In this document: in pieces, positions 6,613-16,897 of the stretch
How positions within the stretch are numbered: position 1 is the stretch's first letter
Layout of the letters: each line of letters opens with the position of its first letter
From: Campylobacterota bacterium
GTDB lineage: Bacteria > Campylobacterota > Campylobacteria > Campylobacterales > Sulfurovaceae
Assembly (NCBI GenBank): GCA_013153055.1
Contig: JAADFE010000043.1
Location: 1 to 37,468 of the forward strand
DNA: 37,468 nucleotides
Direction: 5' to 3'
Position numbers and translations under genes: made by a program
The notes under the pieces: generated by a model
Seen by the model: only the letters and a program-made list of their open reading frames with translations
Database searches by the model: none
What the model was told of the DNA's origin: nothing

Positions 6613-7081
6613 AGAACTTCTTTTCGGAGATACGATGTCTCATAAAAACTCTGTTAGCAAAATCACATTTAACATTACCATTTGCATCTACATTTTTAAC
6701 ATTACAATCAGCCGATACATTAAGATATAAATTATCATATCCATTGGGGTCATCTTCATGAAAAATTCTGAAACATGGAGCCATAGTAAACTGTTTGGTA
6801 CTAGTCTTTCCTATGGCTAAACAGAGCATATCATCTTTTCTATTGCCTTTGTAATCAACCAATGATGAACGCAAGTACCAAGTACCTCTATCTTTTTTAT
6901 TAGTCTGTCTATCTTTATAGATAAATGTTCCATTATCAAAAATAAGAAACTCTTCATCATTATTATAGAGTGAATGTCCTATTACTTTTGATTTGATTTC
7001 ACTTTTACTCAAAGGTACATCATTAGAAGCACACGCTGAAAATAAAATTCCTACTATGAATACAACAAAAATATTTTTCAT
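6602..7081 (-). CDS. Small lipoprotein of unknown function, first gene of the exported-protein run
   Basis: 159 aa. The signal peptide ends in ILFSAC, so Cys17 is probably lipidated. The mature part looks like a small beta-rich domain: EEFLIFDNGTFIYKDRQTNKK, then DRGTWYLRSSLVDYKG, MLCLAIGKTSTKQFTMAPCF and a final VKCDFANRVFMRHR. The GTFIYKD...GTWYLR pattern resembles copy-number-insensitive beta-barrel lipoproteins that measure ligand or sit under the outer membrane, but no family can be named. It contains four cysteines beyond the lipobox, in keeping with the cysteine-rich character of the other products. ATG start with a weak AGGT before it. It is the most upstream gene of the five. Confidence 0.68.
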   Translation of the reverse strand: MKNIFVVFIVGILFSACASNDVPLSKSEIKSKVIGHSLYNNDEEFLIFDNGTFIYKDRQTNKKDRGTWYLRSSLVDYKGNRKDDMLCLAIGKTSTKQFTMAPCFRIFHEDDPNGYDNLYLNVSADCNVKNVDANGNVKCDFANRVFMRHRISEKKFYDE

Positions 7082-7178
7082 CTACCTAACCTTATTATAT
7101 TTATATATTTATAATAACAAAAAATTTATTAATAATAACACAAAGAGAGGTACAAGTTACAAATAATAGATAGTTTAA

Positions 7179-7325
7179 TCTATACTTCTCAAAAAAGCTC
7201 AAAATCCAAGAAAGAGTAGAACTTTAGAATTTCAAATAGATAAATCTAAATTGCAAGTTGGGGATAGAATTGAAATTATTAATAGACGAAAAAAAATTGT
7301 GGGTAAAGTTTTGGTGGAGAGATAG
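7179..7325 (+). pseudogene. Start-less open frame, possible gene remnant
   Basis: In the 308-bp gap between the exported-protein run and nspC, one plus-strand frame is open from just after a TAA at 7176-7178 to a TAG at 7323-7325. It has no usable ATG, GTG or TTG near its beginning. It reads like the end of a real protein (TLEFQIDKSKLQVGDRIEII followed by RRKKIVGKVLVER). The parent family is not recognised. The rest of the gap is AT-rich. Confidence 0.3.
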
Positions 7326-7357
7326 ATAAAAGTTTAATTAGCATTAAATAAAAAAGA

Positions 7358-7363
7358 TATAAT
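7358..7363 (+). promoter_or_regulatory. nspC -10 box
   Basis: TATAAT lies 27 bp upstream of the TTG start, within an AT-rich region; no clear -35, as is common for the group. Confidence 0.55.
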
Positions 7364-7389
7364 ACCATAAAAAATATCAGGAGAAGAGC

Positions 7390-8505
7390 TTGAAAACCCC
7401 ATATTGGTTACTAGAAGAGAAGCTTTTAGAAAAAAATCTAAAAATATTATCATCAATAAAAGAGCAAACAGGTATCAAGATACTATTGGCACTAAAAGGT
7501 TATGCCCTATGGCAGAGTTTTGATTTGGTATCTAAATATTTAGATGGTTGTTGTGCTAGTGGATTGTATGAGGCTATGTTATCAGATGAGAAGTTTAAAA
7601 AAGAGACACATACATACTCTCCTGCCTTTAAAAAAGAGGAGATAAAAGATATAGCAACCATATCTGACCATATAGTGTTTAACTCTCCAAATCAGTTTAA
7701 GAGATTTGCAAATCTAGCAAAAGAGTATAACCCCAATATCTCTTTGGGGCTTAGAGTCAATCCAGAGTATTCAGAGTCTCCTGTAGAGATATATAACCCT
7801 TGTGGGCTATACTCTAGGCTTGGAACTACTATAGATAATTTTGATGAGTCCATAGTAAAACAGATTGATGGGTTACATTTTCATGCACTTTGTGAGCAAG
7901 ATTCTGTGGCATTGGAGAAAGTTTTGGAGATTTTTGAGGAGAAATTTGGGAAATATCTACACAAAATGAAGTGGGTAAATTTTGGTGGTGGTCATCATAT
8001 AACCAAAGATGGATACAATATCCAAAAGTTTGTATCGATAATAAACAGTTTTAAAAATAGACATCCACATCTGGATATCTATATAGAACCCGGTGAGGCT
8101 ATTGGTTGGCAAACAGGTACACTAGTAGCTACAGTACTAGATATAGTACACAATGGTATAGATATAGCTATCTTGGATACATCAACAGAGGCTCATATGT
8201 TAGATACTGTCATTATGCCATATCGTCCTGATGTTAGAGATAGTGCCAAAGTAGGGGAGAAGCCATTTAACTATAGACTAGCAGGTAATACATGTCTAGC
8301 AGGGGATATTATGGGGGATTATAGTTTTGATAGACCTCTACAGATAGGAGATGAGATTATATTTGAAGACCAGATGCACTATACTATGGTAAAGGCTACA
8401 ACTTTTAATGGGATTGCACTGCCTTCTATTGTTATTAAGAGATTAGATGGAACTATAGAGGTTGTTAGAGAGTTTGGGTATGAGGATTTTAGAGATAGAC
8501 TTTAA
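7390..8505 (+). CDS. nspC: Carboxynorspermidine decarboxylase
   Basis: 371 aa, PLP-dependent enzyme converting carboxynorspermidine (or carboxyspermidine) to the polyamine, the last step of the alternative spermidine route used by Campylobacterota and Vibrio. It has the alanine-racemase-like barrel with the PLP lysine in ALKGYA (K36), GLRVNPEYSE, the phosphate loop region WVNFGGGHHIT, EPGEAIGWQTG and the C-terminal catalytic cysteine segment NTCLAGDIMGDYSF. Length is normal for NspC and shorter than diaminopimelate decarboxylase. The start is TTG at 7390, with AGGAG six bases upstream. No partner dehydrogenase is in the window. A palindromic repeat copy separates its end from the convergent stomatin gene. 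Confidence 0.95.
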   Translation: MKTPYWLLEEKLLEKNLKILSSIKEQTGIKILLALKGYALWQSFDLVSKYLDGCCASGLYEAMLSDEKFKKETHTYSPAFKKEEIKDIATISDHIVFNSPNQFKRFANLAKEYNPNISLGLRVNPEYSESPVEIYNPCGLYSRLGTTIDNFDESIVKQIDGLHFHALCEQDSVALEKVLEIFEEKFGKYLHKMKWVNFGGGHHITKDGYNIQKFVSIINSFKNRHPHLDIYIEPGEAIGWQTGTLVATVLDIVHNGIDIAILDTSTEAHMLDTVIMPYRPDVRDSAKVGEKPFNYRLAGNTCLAGDIMGDYSFDRPLQIGDEIIFEDQMHYTMVKATTFNGIALPSIVIKRLDGTIEVVREFGYEDFRDRL

Positions 8506-8514
8506 CATTAACTT

Positions 8515-8565
8515 GGAACCGATGGCTTCAGCCTCGTTTTTTTCGGGACTGAAGTCTCCGACTCC
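8515..8565 (+). repeat. Dispersed palindromic repeat, copy C
   Basis: GGAACCGATGGCTTCAGCC, T7 loop flanked by CG, and CTGAAGTCTCCGACTCC. It fills the gap between the convergent nspC and stomatin genes, 9 bp from each stop codon. The outer arm pairs with a two-base mismatch. Confidence 0.92.
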
Positions 8566-8574
8566 AAAGAGTAT

Positions 8575-9429
8575 CTATTTAAAGACACTCCCTAGCATAC
8601 CTTTGATAGCTCCTTGAATATCAGCAGGATAGACTATAAATTTAGAGTTTGGTGATTTTGACATACTCTCTAGGGTATTGATATATCTATCTCCTAGTAA
8701 AAACATAGCAGGAAGCTCTTTGTTTTGAACAGCATCTGCTATCATCTCAATAGCACTAGCAGAGGCATTTGCCAATGCTATCTGTGCTTCGGCTTCTAGT
8801 TTTGATGCCTCTAGTTTACCTTTTGCTTCAAGGATAGCTGCATTTTTATTTCCCTCTGCTGTGGTCTCTATCGCTCTTCGCTCTCTTTCAGCTGCTGCTT
8901 GTCTCTCCATAGACTCTTGCATAGAGCCACTTGGGTTTATATCTTGGATTTCTACAGATTTGACAGTTACACCCCAATCTGCTACATCATCTATGATATT
9001 ATCTTTGAGTTTTGCTTTTATCATCTCTCTATTTGATAGAGCCTCATCTAGTTTCATCTCACCTATAATTGACCGTAGAGTTGTCATAACTAGATTGGAT
9101 ATGGCTAGTTTGAAATTTTCTACTCCATATAGAGCATCTTTTGGATTTGTGACTCTTACAAATGCTATAGCATTGGTTCTAATGACAGCATTATCTTTAG
9201 TAATCACCTCTTGTTGAGGAATATCCATAATAATATCTCTAGTTGAGATTTTAGCTCTTACACTATCTATAAATGGGACTATAATATTTAATCCTGGTTC
9301 AAGTGTTGTTCTAAACTTCCCCAATCTCTCTATAACCCACTCTTCACCTTGTGGAACAATCTTTATCCCTTTGTATAGGGTAATAACTGTAGCTATAATA
9401 AAAAAAACTAATACATTAACAGTTGCCAT
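8575..9429 (-). CDS. Stomatin/prohibitin-like SPFH membrane protein (QmcA family)
   Basis: 284 aa. The N-terminal membrane anchor (about residues 3-20) is followed by the SPFH/Band-7 domain (VPQGEEWVIERLGKFRTTLEPG through SVEIQDINPS). A charged alanine-rich coiled coil follows (RQAAAERERRAIETTAEGN to about residue 235), then a short C-terminal hydrophobic-rich tail. Such proteins oligomerise into membrane rings that organise lipid microdomains and often shield or regulate FtsH-type proteases. It is encoded 12 bp after an NfeD-like gene, the standard partner of stomatins, so the two form a membrane scaffold unit. ATG start preceded by AAAGGAT. Confidence 0.92.
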   Translation of the reverse strand: MATVNVLVFFIIATVITLYKGIKIVPQGEEWVIERLGKFRTTLEPGLNIIVPFIDSVRAKISTRDIIMDIPQQEVITKDNAVIRTNAIAFVRVTNPKDALYGVENFKLAISNLVMTTLRSIIGEMKLDEALSNREMIKAKLKDNIIDDVADWGVTVKSVEIQDINPSGSMQESMERQAAAERERRAIETTAEGNKNAAILEAKGKLEASKLEAEAQIALANASASAIEMIADAVQNKELPAMFLLGDRYINTLESMSKSPNSKFIVYPADIQGAIKGMLGSVFK

Positions 9430-9441
9430 TTTATATCCTTT

Positions 9442-9897
9442 TTATATTTTTTCAACCTCTATGAGTTGACCTTTTATATCTACGACCTTTACAGGAGTCA
9501 ATATAGGTATATCCTCTTTTGCTGTAGCATACCATATAGTATTGCCTAGTATAGGTGTATTGAATTTTACTTTGCCTCTACCATTGGCTTCTATTGGCTC
9601 TTCTACTATGCCTTTGGTTCCTATTGCATAGTCAGATTGACCACTTTTGTCTTTTGGGGTATTGTCTTTGAAATATTTAAATAGTATAGTAATAGTCACA
9701 ATACTCACAATCACCCAAAGCAGTAACTCTTTATTTAGAGACAAGATGAGTATAAAATCACTAACTCCTACAATAGCAGCAGCAATCCCTAGACCCAACA
9801 TTATAAAAGTCCCTGTAAATATCTCAATAATCAGTAACAGTAGTCCAAAAGCAATCCAGTGCCACCATAGTAGTGTAGTTGCCAAAAATTCTAACAT
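9442..9897 (-). CDS. NfeD-like membrane protein, stomatin partner
   Basis: 151 aa. It has three or four membrane helices in the first ~75 residues (ATTLLWWHWIAFGLLLLIIE, MLGLGIAAAIVGVSDFILIL, LLLWVIVSIVTITILF). A short soluble C-terminal OB-fold follows (YAIGTKGIVEEPIEANGRGK through LTPVKVVDIKGQLIEVEKI). This is the short NfeD1b form without the ClpP-like protease domain. The OB-fold probably docks on the stomatin encoded immediately downstream. ATG start preceded by AGGAG. Confidence 0.92.
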   Translation of the reverse strand: MLEFLATTLLWWHWIAFGLLLLIIEIFTGTFIMLGLGIAAAIVGVSDFILILSLNKELLLWVIVSIVTITILFKYFKDNTPKDKSGQSDYAIGTKGIVEEPIEANGRGKVKFNTPILGNTIWYATAKEDIPILTPVKVVDIKGQLIEVEKI

Positions 9898-9933
9898 CTC
9901 TGCTCCTAAAACAAATAGAATTGGTTAAAATAT

Positions 9934-9939
9934 ATTATA
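9934..9939 (-). promoter_or_regulatory. nfeD-stomatin -10 box
   Basis: TATAAT on the minus strand, 36 bp upstream of the nfeD ATG, is the only good -10 in the short gap shared with the divergent ilvC. Confidence 0.5.
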
Positions 9940-9975
9940 GCATCTATTCTTTTAAGCCTATAAGCAATCTTTGGA

Positions 9976-9981
9976 TATAAT
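9976..9981 (+). promoter_or_regulatory. ilvC -10 box
   Basis: TATAAT sits within GGATATAATCGCGAA, 33 bp before the ilvC ATG. The same core ATATAATCGCGAA recurs at the aspS promoter, so it may be a strong local promoter type. Confidence 0.6.
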
Positions 9982-10005
9982 CGCGAACTTTTTTAAACCC
10001 TATAA

Positions 10006-11040
<1,035 letters not shown>

Positions 11041-11055
11041 TATTATTTGTTTTTA

Positions 11056-11084
11056 GGCTGTGGAATTTTTTTCGCAGTCTTTAT
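11056..11084 (+). terminator. ilvC terminator hairpin
   Basis: GGCTGTG (11056-11062) pairs with CGCAGTC (11073-11079) over 7 bp with two wobbles, 16 bp after the ilvC stop, followed by TTTATAT. Weak stem but well placed. Confidence 0.45.
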
Positions 11085-11271
11085 ATCTTCTAAAATATAT
11101 TCTTTTTTATGCTATTTAAAGCACTTTTAATTTATCAATACTTTGATTTTACTATTTATTTTTTACTTAACAAGAGTTCTAATAAATTAGATTTTAGATT
11201 TAAAATGTGTCATTATATTAAAAATATTAAAATTATTTGAGAATTTAATATATTAATTAATCTATTTGGAA

Positions 11272-11277
11272 TATAAT
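11272..11277 (+). promoter_or_regulatory. -10 box before the giant lipoprotein gene
   Basis: TATAAT 53 bp before the ATG, in a 289-bp AT-rich gap that otherwise holds only the ilvC hairpin. No -35 can be assigned. Confidence 0.45.
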
Positions 11278-11329
11278 TAATTAGACTTTCAATTTAAATG
11301 TTAAAAATATTATTAAAAAAGGGTTTGTT

Positions 11330-14300
11330 ATGACTTCTCAAGGCTCTATTTATTCTATTTCTACATTAATCATATCATTGATTATATTAACAGGTTGTGG
11401 TGGTGGTTCTTCTAGTGACAAAAAGAGTATAACAAATCCTCAAGAACGAAATAGTAGTATTGTTATAGATAAAAATGAAACAGTTGTTCAATCTAAAATA
11501 AAAGCATATCTAATAGACTCTCCACTATCAGGAGTAAACTATAGTTGTGATGGTAATAATAAGGGATTGACAGATAATAATGGAATGTTTGAGTGTCAAA
11601 ATCCACCTATAGTTTTTAAAGTAGGTAATCTAACTATAGGAATGCTCAATTCATACTCTGCTGATAGTAATATCTCTCTCCAAGAGATTTTAGGGTTATC
11701 CAAAGATAATTTTAGTGATAGTACACTTAAACTTTTGGCTCGTTTTTTACAGTCACTTGATGATGATGGAGATATAAAAAATAGAATAACCATTACAAAA
11801 GATATTAGAAAGAAAATAACTAAAGTTCAAAATTTTAAAAGTATGAGTGAGAGTGAGGTAAAAGCACTTTTGCAGGGGCTTGGGAAAGAGTTTGTACCTG
11901 AATGTGGGGCTTTGAAGCATTTGGGGGATATGAGTGTTAATTGTAATAGTGATGGGAGTTATGTTGTGATTTCTCCACCTGAAGATAGTACATCAACATC
12001 AAATAATTCAAAAGTTTTAAAAGGAAAATTTGTAGATAGTAAAGTTAAGGGTTTAGAGTATTATACTAAAACGCAATCAGGAGTTACTAATAAAGATGGA
12101 GAATATAATTATATAGAGGGAGAAGAGATAACCTTTCATACAGGAGGAATTATATATGGAAGAACTAAGGCTAAACCAATAACTACACCAATTGATTTAG
12201 TAAAAGAGAGTAACTCAACTCAAAATCCTAAAGTTGTAAAGATATCACAGTTTTTGCAATCTTTAGATAAAGATGGTAGCCCTGATAATGGTATTGAGAT
12301 TATAAAAGATGCAAAAAATAAATTTACAGATAGAAGTTTAGATTTTAGTCTAAATCGTGAAGAGTTTCATAAAAAGGCAACTGGACTATTAAAGACATTA
12401 AGTAAGCCTGTTAGTTTGGTTTTGGCTGATAAAGCTTTAAGTCATTTGAGTGGTACAATTAATGATTTTATGGAATCTAATCAATATTGTGCTAAAGAGG
12501 ATATTTATCATGAATTTTATGGTAATTCAACAAATAGTTGTAAGTTAATAAATTTAAGAGATATTTATTATAAGTCTATAAGAAATTTGATTTATCAAGA
12601 AAAATTCTTTTTGGGTGATAAAAATTCTGAAGAAATAGATAATAGTTATGATGTTAAAAAAGATATTATTAATTCAATTTCTTCAATCTATTCGATTTAT
12701 GGTACAGTTACAGCAGATACAAAAGAAGAATTTTATATTGGAATTGGTAAACAAAAGGTCATTAAAGATTTTACAGAAGTAATAGTTAGGAGAAATTCTA
12801 TTGATAAGGATATTGCTGAAACATGGGTTAAGTTATTTGTAGCATATTTAGAATCTGCTGTAACAGGAAAATCTACAGCTGTTATATCAGAGGTTATTGA
12901 AACTAGTTCAAAAGCAATTATTGATTTTCGTACAGCTTTGATTTTAAAAGGAACGGTTCAAGAGATAAATGAATTGACTATTGTAGATGATGTTATAAGA
13001 TATATGCTATCAGAAAATATAGATATTGAAAATATTAGTGCTTTGGAAATAGAAAAAATAGCAAACACAATTATTAAAACTAAACGAAAAAATCTTTTTA
13101 CTCATGGGTATAATCTTGTAAGAATAAGGGATAATATATTTAATTATTTGAATTTTTTGATAGAAAAAAGTTACAATATAAATTTGACTATGGTAAAAGA
13201 GGGAAATGATATTGTTATTCAAAATAATAGTTCTATTCCTTTATATAATATGAAAATTATTAATAGTAAGCAAAAAACTCTATTAAAACAGATATATGAT
13301 GCAAATCAAAGTCAGATTATCACTTTTAAAGATATGATAGATGAATATAATAGTTATGGTGGATATGGGCTTAAGTTAGAATATACCTTAAGACCTCAAA
13401 AAAATGCTAATAAACATACTTTCATTTTAGCAGATGAAGTATTTGTTGACCTTACACCTCCAGCAAGTTCAAATTTCTATGGTATTGTTCCAAATAAAGA
13501 CGATATAGAAAAATTGAAACAAATACATGAAAAAAATATAGATACTTCTACAGCATCAATAGGTTATTTTATGGAAGATATTGATAAGTCAATTAATCAT
13601 GATAATGACCCATTTAGAGTATCTGAAAGTGAAGAAGTTCACAATTTGGTAGAATATCCTTCTCATTTTTTATACTCTTTAGAAGATTATAAGTGGGATA
13701 AAACATCTAAAAGACTTATAAAACGAATAGACTCTTTTTTTAGTAATAAAAAAACATCTGCGAGAGATAATGACAATAGAATACCTCTACTTATTATTCA
13801 TGGTTGGCAAGGTTCACCTGATGAAGATACACCAAGAGAATGGTTTGAAAATGCAGATTCAGGAGAGGAATATTTTGAAAATTTTATAAAATATATCTCT
13901 TCTGAAGAGCATGGTAAGTTTTTTAGTAAACATTATAAACCATATATATATCACTATCCAAGTTTTAAACACATTACATATAATGGACGAAGATTAAGCG
14001 AATTAATAGCAAAAACTCCTACTTTGGCAAATTATATTAAAAATGGTGGAAAGATAGCTATTGTGGCTCATAGTATGGGTGGATTGGTTTCTCGTTCTCT
14101 TATAGAAGAGTATGGTATTACTATTGATGGTAAATCTTTTAAAGGAGAACAGTTTTTAGATAGATTAATTACTTTAGCAACTCCTCATCATGGTTCTCCT
14201 GCAGGAATGAGAGACTGGGTAGACACTTCTAAAATTATGGAAAAAGTTGGTCAAAAAAGTTTATATACTCAAGGTGCAGAGGATTTAATGTGGGATAATT

Positions 14301-16858
14301 ATGATGATAGATTATCGGATAATGAAATTCAAAAGGATATTTTGCATGATGGTATATCATCTATTGATAATCAAATTAAATTTACCTATAATCAAAAAGA
14401 TAGTAACTTTTATAAATTTTATTTAGATAAGATTAAAGCCAAATCTAAATATTATTATTTAACATATGGAAATATACCTAAATATCCTAATCCTTGGTTA
14501 ACGCTACTTAATAAAAATAGAGATAGATTTAAAGGAAAATATTTTTATTATGGTAGTTATCCTGAGAAAGATAAAGTCTTATTGAGTGGAGATTGTATGC
14601 CTTTAATCAATAATGTTGATTTTATTGATTTAGTTAATAATACCCTTGGTTTTTGTCTTGCTGGACAATATGTAAATGAAAATAGTTATCTATATAATGA
14701 TTCAGTTGTGGCAATTCAAAGTGCTTTTAACTATGAATATGGAAAAATATTTACTCCTCAAGGGGTTGATTTATATCGTAAAGATGAAAATTATAGATTT
14801 ATACGAGATTTAGACCATGATTTATTTAGAGCAGGTATTCATAATAAATTTAGAACACATACTCCTAGCAATAAAATAAAAATGTTAAAACAGCTTTTAA
14901 AAGTTGAAATCTTACCAAATTGGGCAAAGACAACAATAATAAGCAAAGTAGAAAGTGACCCTCTATGGCTCATGGTTAAACAAGATTTGGGTTATGGTGG
15001 AGCTATTGAAAAGCCTACAATTACAGCAGAAGAGTACTATACCAATAAAGATAGTGTAAAAATTACTATAAATGGAGAACCATCTACACAAGCTATTATA
15101 AATGGTACTAAAGTAGGAGAACTAAGTAGTAGTGGAGAGTTAGTAGTAAATCTTGATACATCAGGTGAAGATGGAGATAAAGAGTTCTCTTTAATACTCA
15201 AAAATGCAATTGGTTTAACAAGTATTCCTTATGAGTTTGCTATATACAAAGATGCTACAGCTCCAGAAGTTCCTATAGGTAAAGATATACCAACAACAAC
15301 TTATGATAATAAAATAGAGATAAAAATTCAAGGAGAGGTTAATTCGGAGGTTATTATTAATGGAGAGAGCTATGGAAAAATTCCTGAAAGTGGTGAGCTT
15401 GTTATTGAATTGGATATAGATACTATTGGAGATAATAACTTTAAAGTTATATTGGTAGATAGAGTGGGAAATAGTAGTGATATATTAGAATTTTCTATTA
15501 AAAAAGAGAATAATATCAAATTGATTTTAAATGTAACAGCAAATGATGGAAATGCCACATTTAGCTGGAGAGTAGATGAGAATGTATCTAGTTATTATAT
15601 CTATTTAGCCCAAGAGAGTGGAGTAACAAAAGATAATATTCATACTATTAAAGGTGGTAAAACATATCGTGTAACAGATGATAAATCTCCATTTGATATT
15701 AAATTGGTTAATGATATAACTTATTATGCTATATTGGTTGCTTATAAAGATGGGCAGTATTATACTTCGGATGAGGTTAGTTTTAGTCCTACAAAAAAAG
15801 GAAAGCTATTTAATATTAGCAGAGGATTAAATGCTTATAATCCAATTTTTACTAAAAATGGAAAATATATTTTATTTGAACAATATGAAGATGGTGGAGC
15901 ATACAGAACAAATATCTATGCTTATATCTTTAATACAGAGAATAATAGTTTGAAAAGATTTAATGAGGTAATGGGTACAAGAGGCTATTATGGAGATTTT
16001 TCACTATTTTTACTCTCAGAAGATGGAAAAAGAATTTTCTATGAAAAAGGAAATGGCTCTTCTAGTAAGTTGTATCAATACATTATAGATATAAATAAAA
16101 CAGAAATTATAAGTGATGGAATAGGAGGCTCTAGCACTATTCAAAAGTTTAATAATAGTTTATTAATTGATTTGATAACTTCAAACTCTTTCCCATCAGG
16201 CTCTCATAATGAGTCTGCTAAAATTTTTAATTTGGATACAAAAGATAATAGAATCTTTTCTTTACATAATTATTACACTTATAACTATTTCAAACCAAAA
16301 ATTATTAATAATCAATTTTTATATTATTCTAATCCAAAAAATATTTATAAGATTGATACAACTGTAACAGATTATGAATCAACAAAAGAGACTATTGAAG
16401 TACCAATTGATAGTTTTATTAATGTAGAATATAGTTCTACTCGTAGTAATGGACATAGTGTCGGTTATGAAATGGATAATCAAGCAAATATTTATGTTTC
16501 TGTTATTTATACAGATTATAATCCAAAAACTTATGCTTCAAAACAACAAGTAGTATTATTTAATAAAAATGAAAATATTGTCGAATTTCTTTCTATGGAT
16601 TCAAGTGGAAATTTTGGAGATAAAGATTCCAATAGTCCAAAAGTTTCAGGTAATGGAAAATGGGTTGTATTTGTAAGTCGTGCTAATAATATTACTAAAA
16701 CAGATACTCAAAAATGTATTCTTTATAATGTAGAAACAAAGAAATCAATAGTTTTAGACAAAGATAGTAAAGAGAGTTGTTATAATCCACTAATTAGTGA
16801 TGATGGAAGTAAAATTGTAATGAAAATTGGTGGATATATTTATCTATATAAGCAATAG
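11330..16858 (+). CDS. Giant surface lipoprotein with internal lipase-like hydrolase and propeller-like C-terminus
   Basis: 1842 aa. The signal peptide ends LILTGC, so Cys23 is probably lipidated, followed by a GGGSSS linker. Two related N-terminal modules (about 54-190 and 230-370) share a DS-GVxY...T.N.G.F pattern and an FLQSLDxDG motif. A long region (370-800) matches nothing I know. Next comes an alpha/beta-hydrolase: HGW at 824-826 (oxyanion region), nucleophile elbow AHSMGG with Ser915, LATPHHGSPAG, probable acid Asp1124 in NDSVVAIQSA and probable His1163 in DLDHDLF. Two Ig-like repeats (about 1227-1397, each with INGE and SGELV), an FN3-like segment (to ~1490) and TolB-like propeller blades (NPIFTKNGKYILFEQ, SPKVSGNGKWVVF) complete it. 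It is probably a cell-surface lipase or esterase. Single gene; substrate unknown. Confidence 0.82.
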   Translation: MTSQGSIYSISTLIISLIILTGCGGGSSSDKKSITNPQERNSSIVIDKNETVVQSKIKAYLIDSPLSGVNYSCDGNNKGLTDNNGMFECQNPPIVFKVGNLTIGMLNSYSADSNISLQEILGLSKDNFSDSTLKLLARFLQSLDDDGDIKNRITITKDIRKKITKVQNFKSMSESEVKALLQGLGKEFVPECGALKHLGDMSVNCNSDGSYVVISPPEDSTSTSNNSKVLKGKFVDSKVKGLEYYTKTQSGVTNKDGEYNYIEGEEITFHTGGIIYGRTKAKPITTPIDLVKESNSTQNPKVVKISQFLQSLDKDGSPDNGIEIIKDAKNKFTDRSLDFSLNREEFHKKATGLLKTLSKPVSLVLADKALSHLSGTINDFMESNQYCAKEDIYHEFYGNSTNSCKLINLRDIYYKSIRNLIYQEKFFLGDKNSEEIDNSYDVKKDIINSISSIYSIYGTVTADTKEEFYIGIGKQKVIKDFTEVIVRRNSIDKDIAETWVKLFVAYLESAVTGKSTAVISEVIETSSKAIIDFRTALILKGTVQEINELTIVDDVIRYMLSENIDIENISALEIEKIANTIIKTKRKNLFTHGYNLVRIRDNIFNYLNFLIEKSYNINLTMVKEGNDIVIQNNSSIPLYNMKIINSKQKTLLKQIYDANQSQIITFKDMIDEYNSYGGYGLKLEYTLRPQKNANKHTFILADEVFVDLTPPASSNFYGIVPNKDDIEKLKQIHEKNIDTSTASIGYFMEDIDKSINHDNDPFRVSESEEVHNLVEYPSHFLYSLEDYKWDKTSKRLIKRIDSFFSNKKTSARDNDNRIPLLIIHGWQGSPDEDTPREWFENADSGEEYFENFIKYISSEEHGKFFSKHYKPYIYHYPSFKHITYNGRRLSELIAKTPTLANYIKNGGKIAIVAHSMGGLVSRSLIEEYGITIDGKSFKGEQFLDRLITLATPHHGSPAGMRDWVDTSKIMEKVGQKSLYTQGAEDLMWDNYDDRLSDNEIQKDILHDGISSIDNQIKFTYNQKDSNFYKFYLDKIKAKSKYYYLTYGNIPKYPNPWLTLLNKNRDRFKGKYFYYGSYPEKDKVLLSGDCMPLINNVDFIDLVNNTLGFCLAGQYVNENSYLYNDSVVAIQSAFNYEYGKIFTPQGVDLYRKDENYRFIRDLDHDLFRAGIHNKFRTHTPSNKIKMLKQLLKVEILPNWAKTTIISKVESDPLWLMVKQDLGYGGAIEKPTITAEEYYTNKDSVKITINGEPSTQAIINGTKVGELSSSGELVVNLDTSGEDGDKEFSLILKNAIGLTSIPYEFAIYKDATAPEVPIGKDIPTTTYDNKIEIKIQGEVNSEVIINGESYGKIPESGELVIELDIDTIGDNNFKVILVDRVGNSSDILEFSIKKENNIKLILNVTANDGNATFSWRVDENVSSYYIYLAQESGVTKDNIHTIKGGKTYRVTDDKSPFDIKLVNDITYYAILVAYKDGQYYTSDEVSFSPTKKGKLFNISRGLNAYNPIFTKNGKYILFEQYEDGGAYRTNIYAYIFNTENNSLKRFNEVMGTRGYYGDFSLFLLSEDGKRIFYEKGNGSSSKLYQYIIDINKTEIISDGIGGSSTIQKFNNSLLIDLITSNSFPSGSHNESAKIFNLDTKDNRIFSLHNYYTYNYFKPKIINNQFLYYSNPKNIYKIDTTVTDYESTKETIEVPIDSFINVEYSSTRSNGHSVGYEMDNQANIYVSVIYTDYNPKTYASKQQVVLFNKNENIVEFLSMDSSGNFGDKDSNSPKVSGNGKWVVFVSRANNITKTDTQKCILYNVETKKSIVLDKDSKESCYNPLISDDGSKIVMKIGGYIYLYKQ

Positions 16859-16897
16859 ATAGAAAAAGATATTAGAGTGGAAAGTGCTAAAAATTGA

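Noticed and set aside
8515-8565. Ordinary intrinsic terminator
   Set aside because: The T-run lies in the loop rather than after the stem, and the same sequence recurs at distant sites. A terminator effect is still possible but does not explain the conservation.
8861-9217. Antisense reading frame inside the stomatin gene
   Set aside because: It mirrors the coding strand of a clear SPFH gene, with no ribosome site and no protein-like features.
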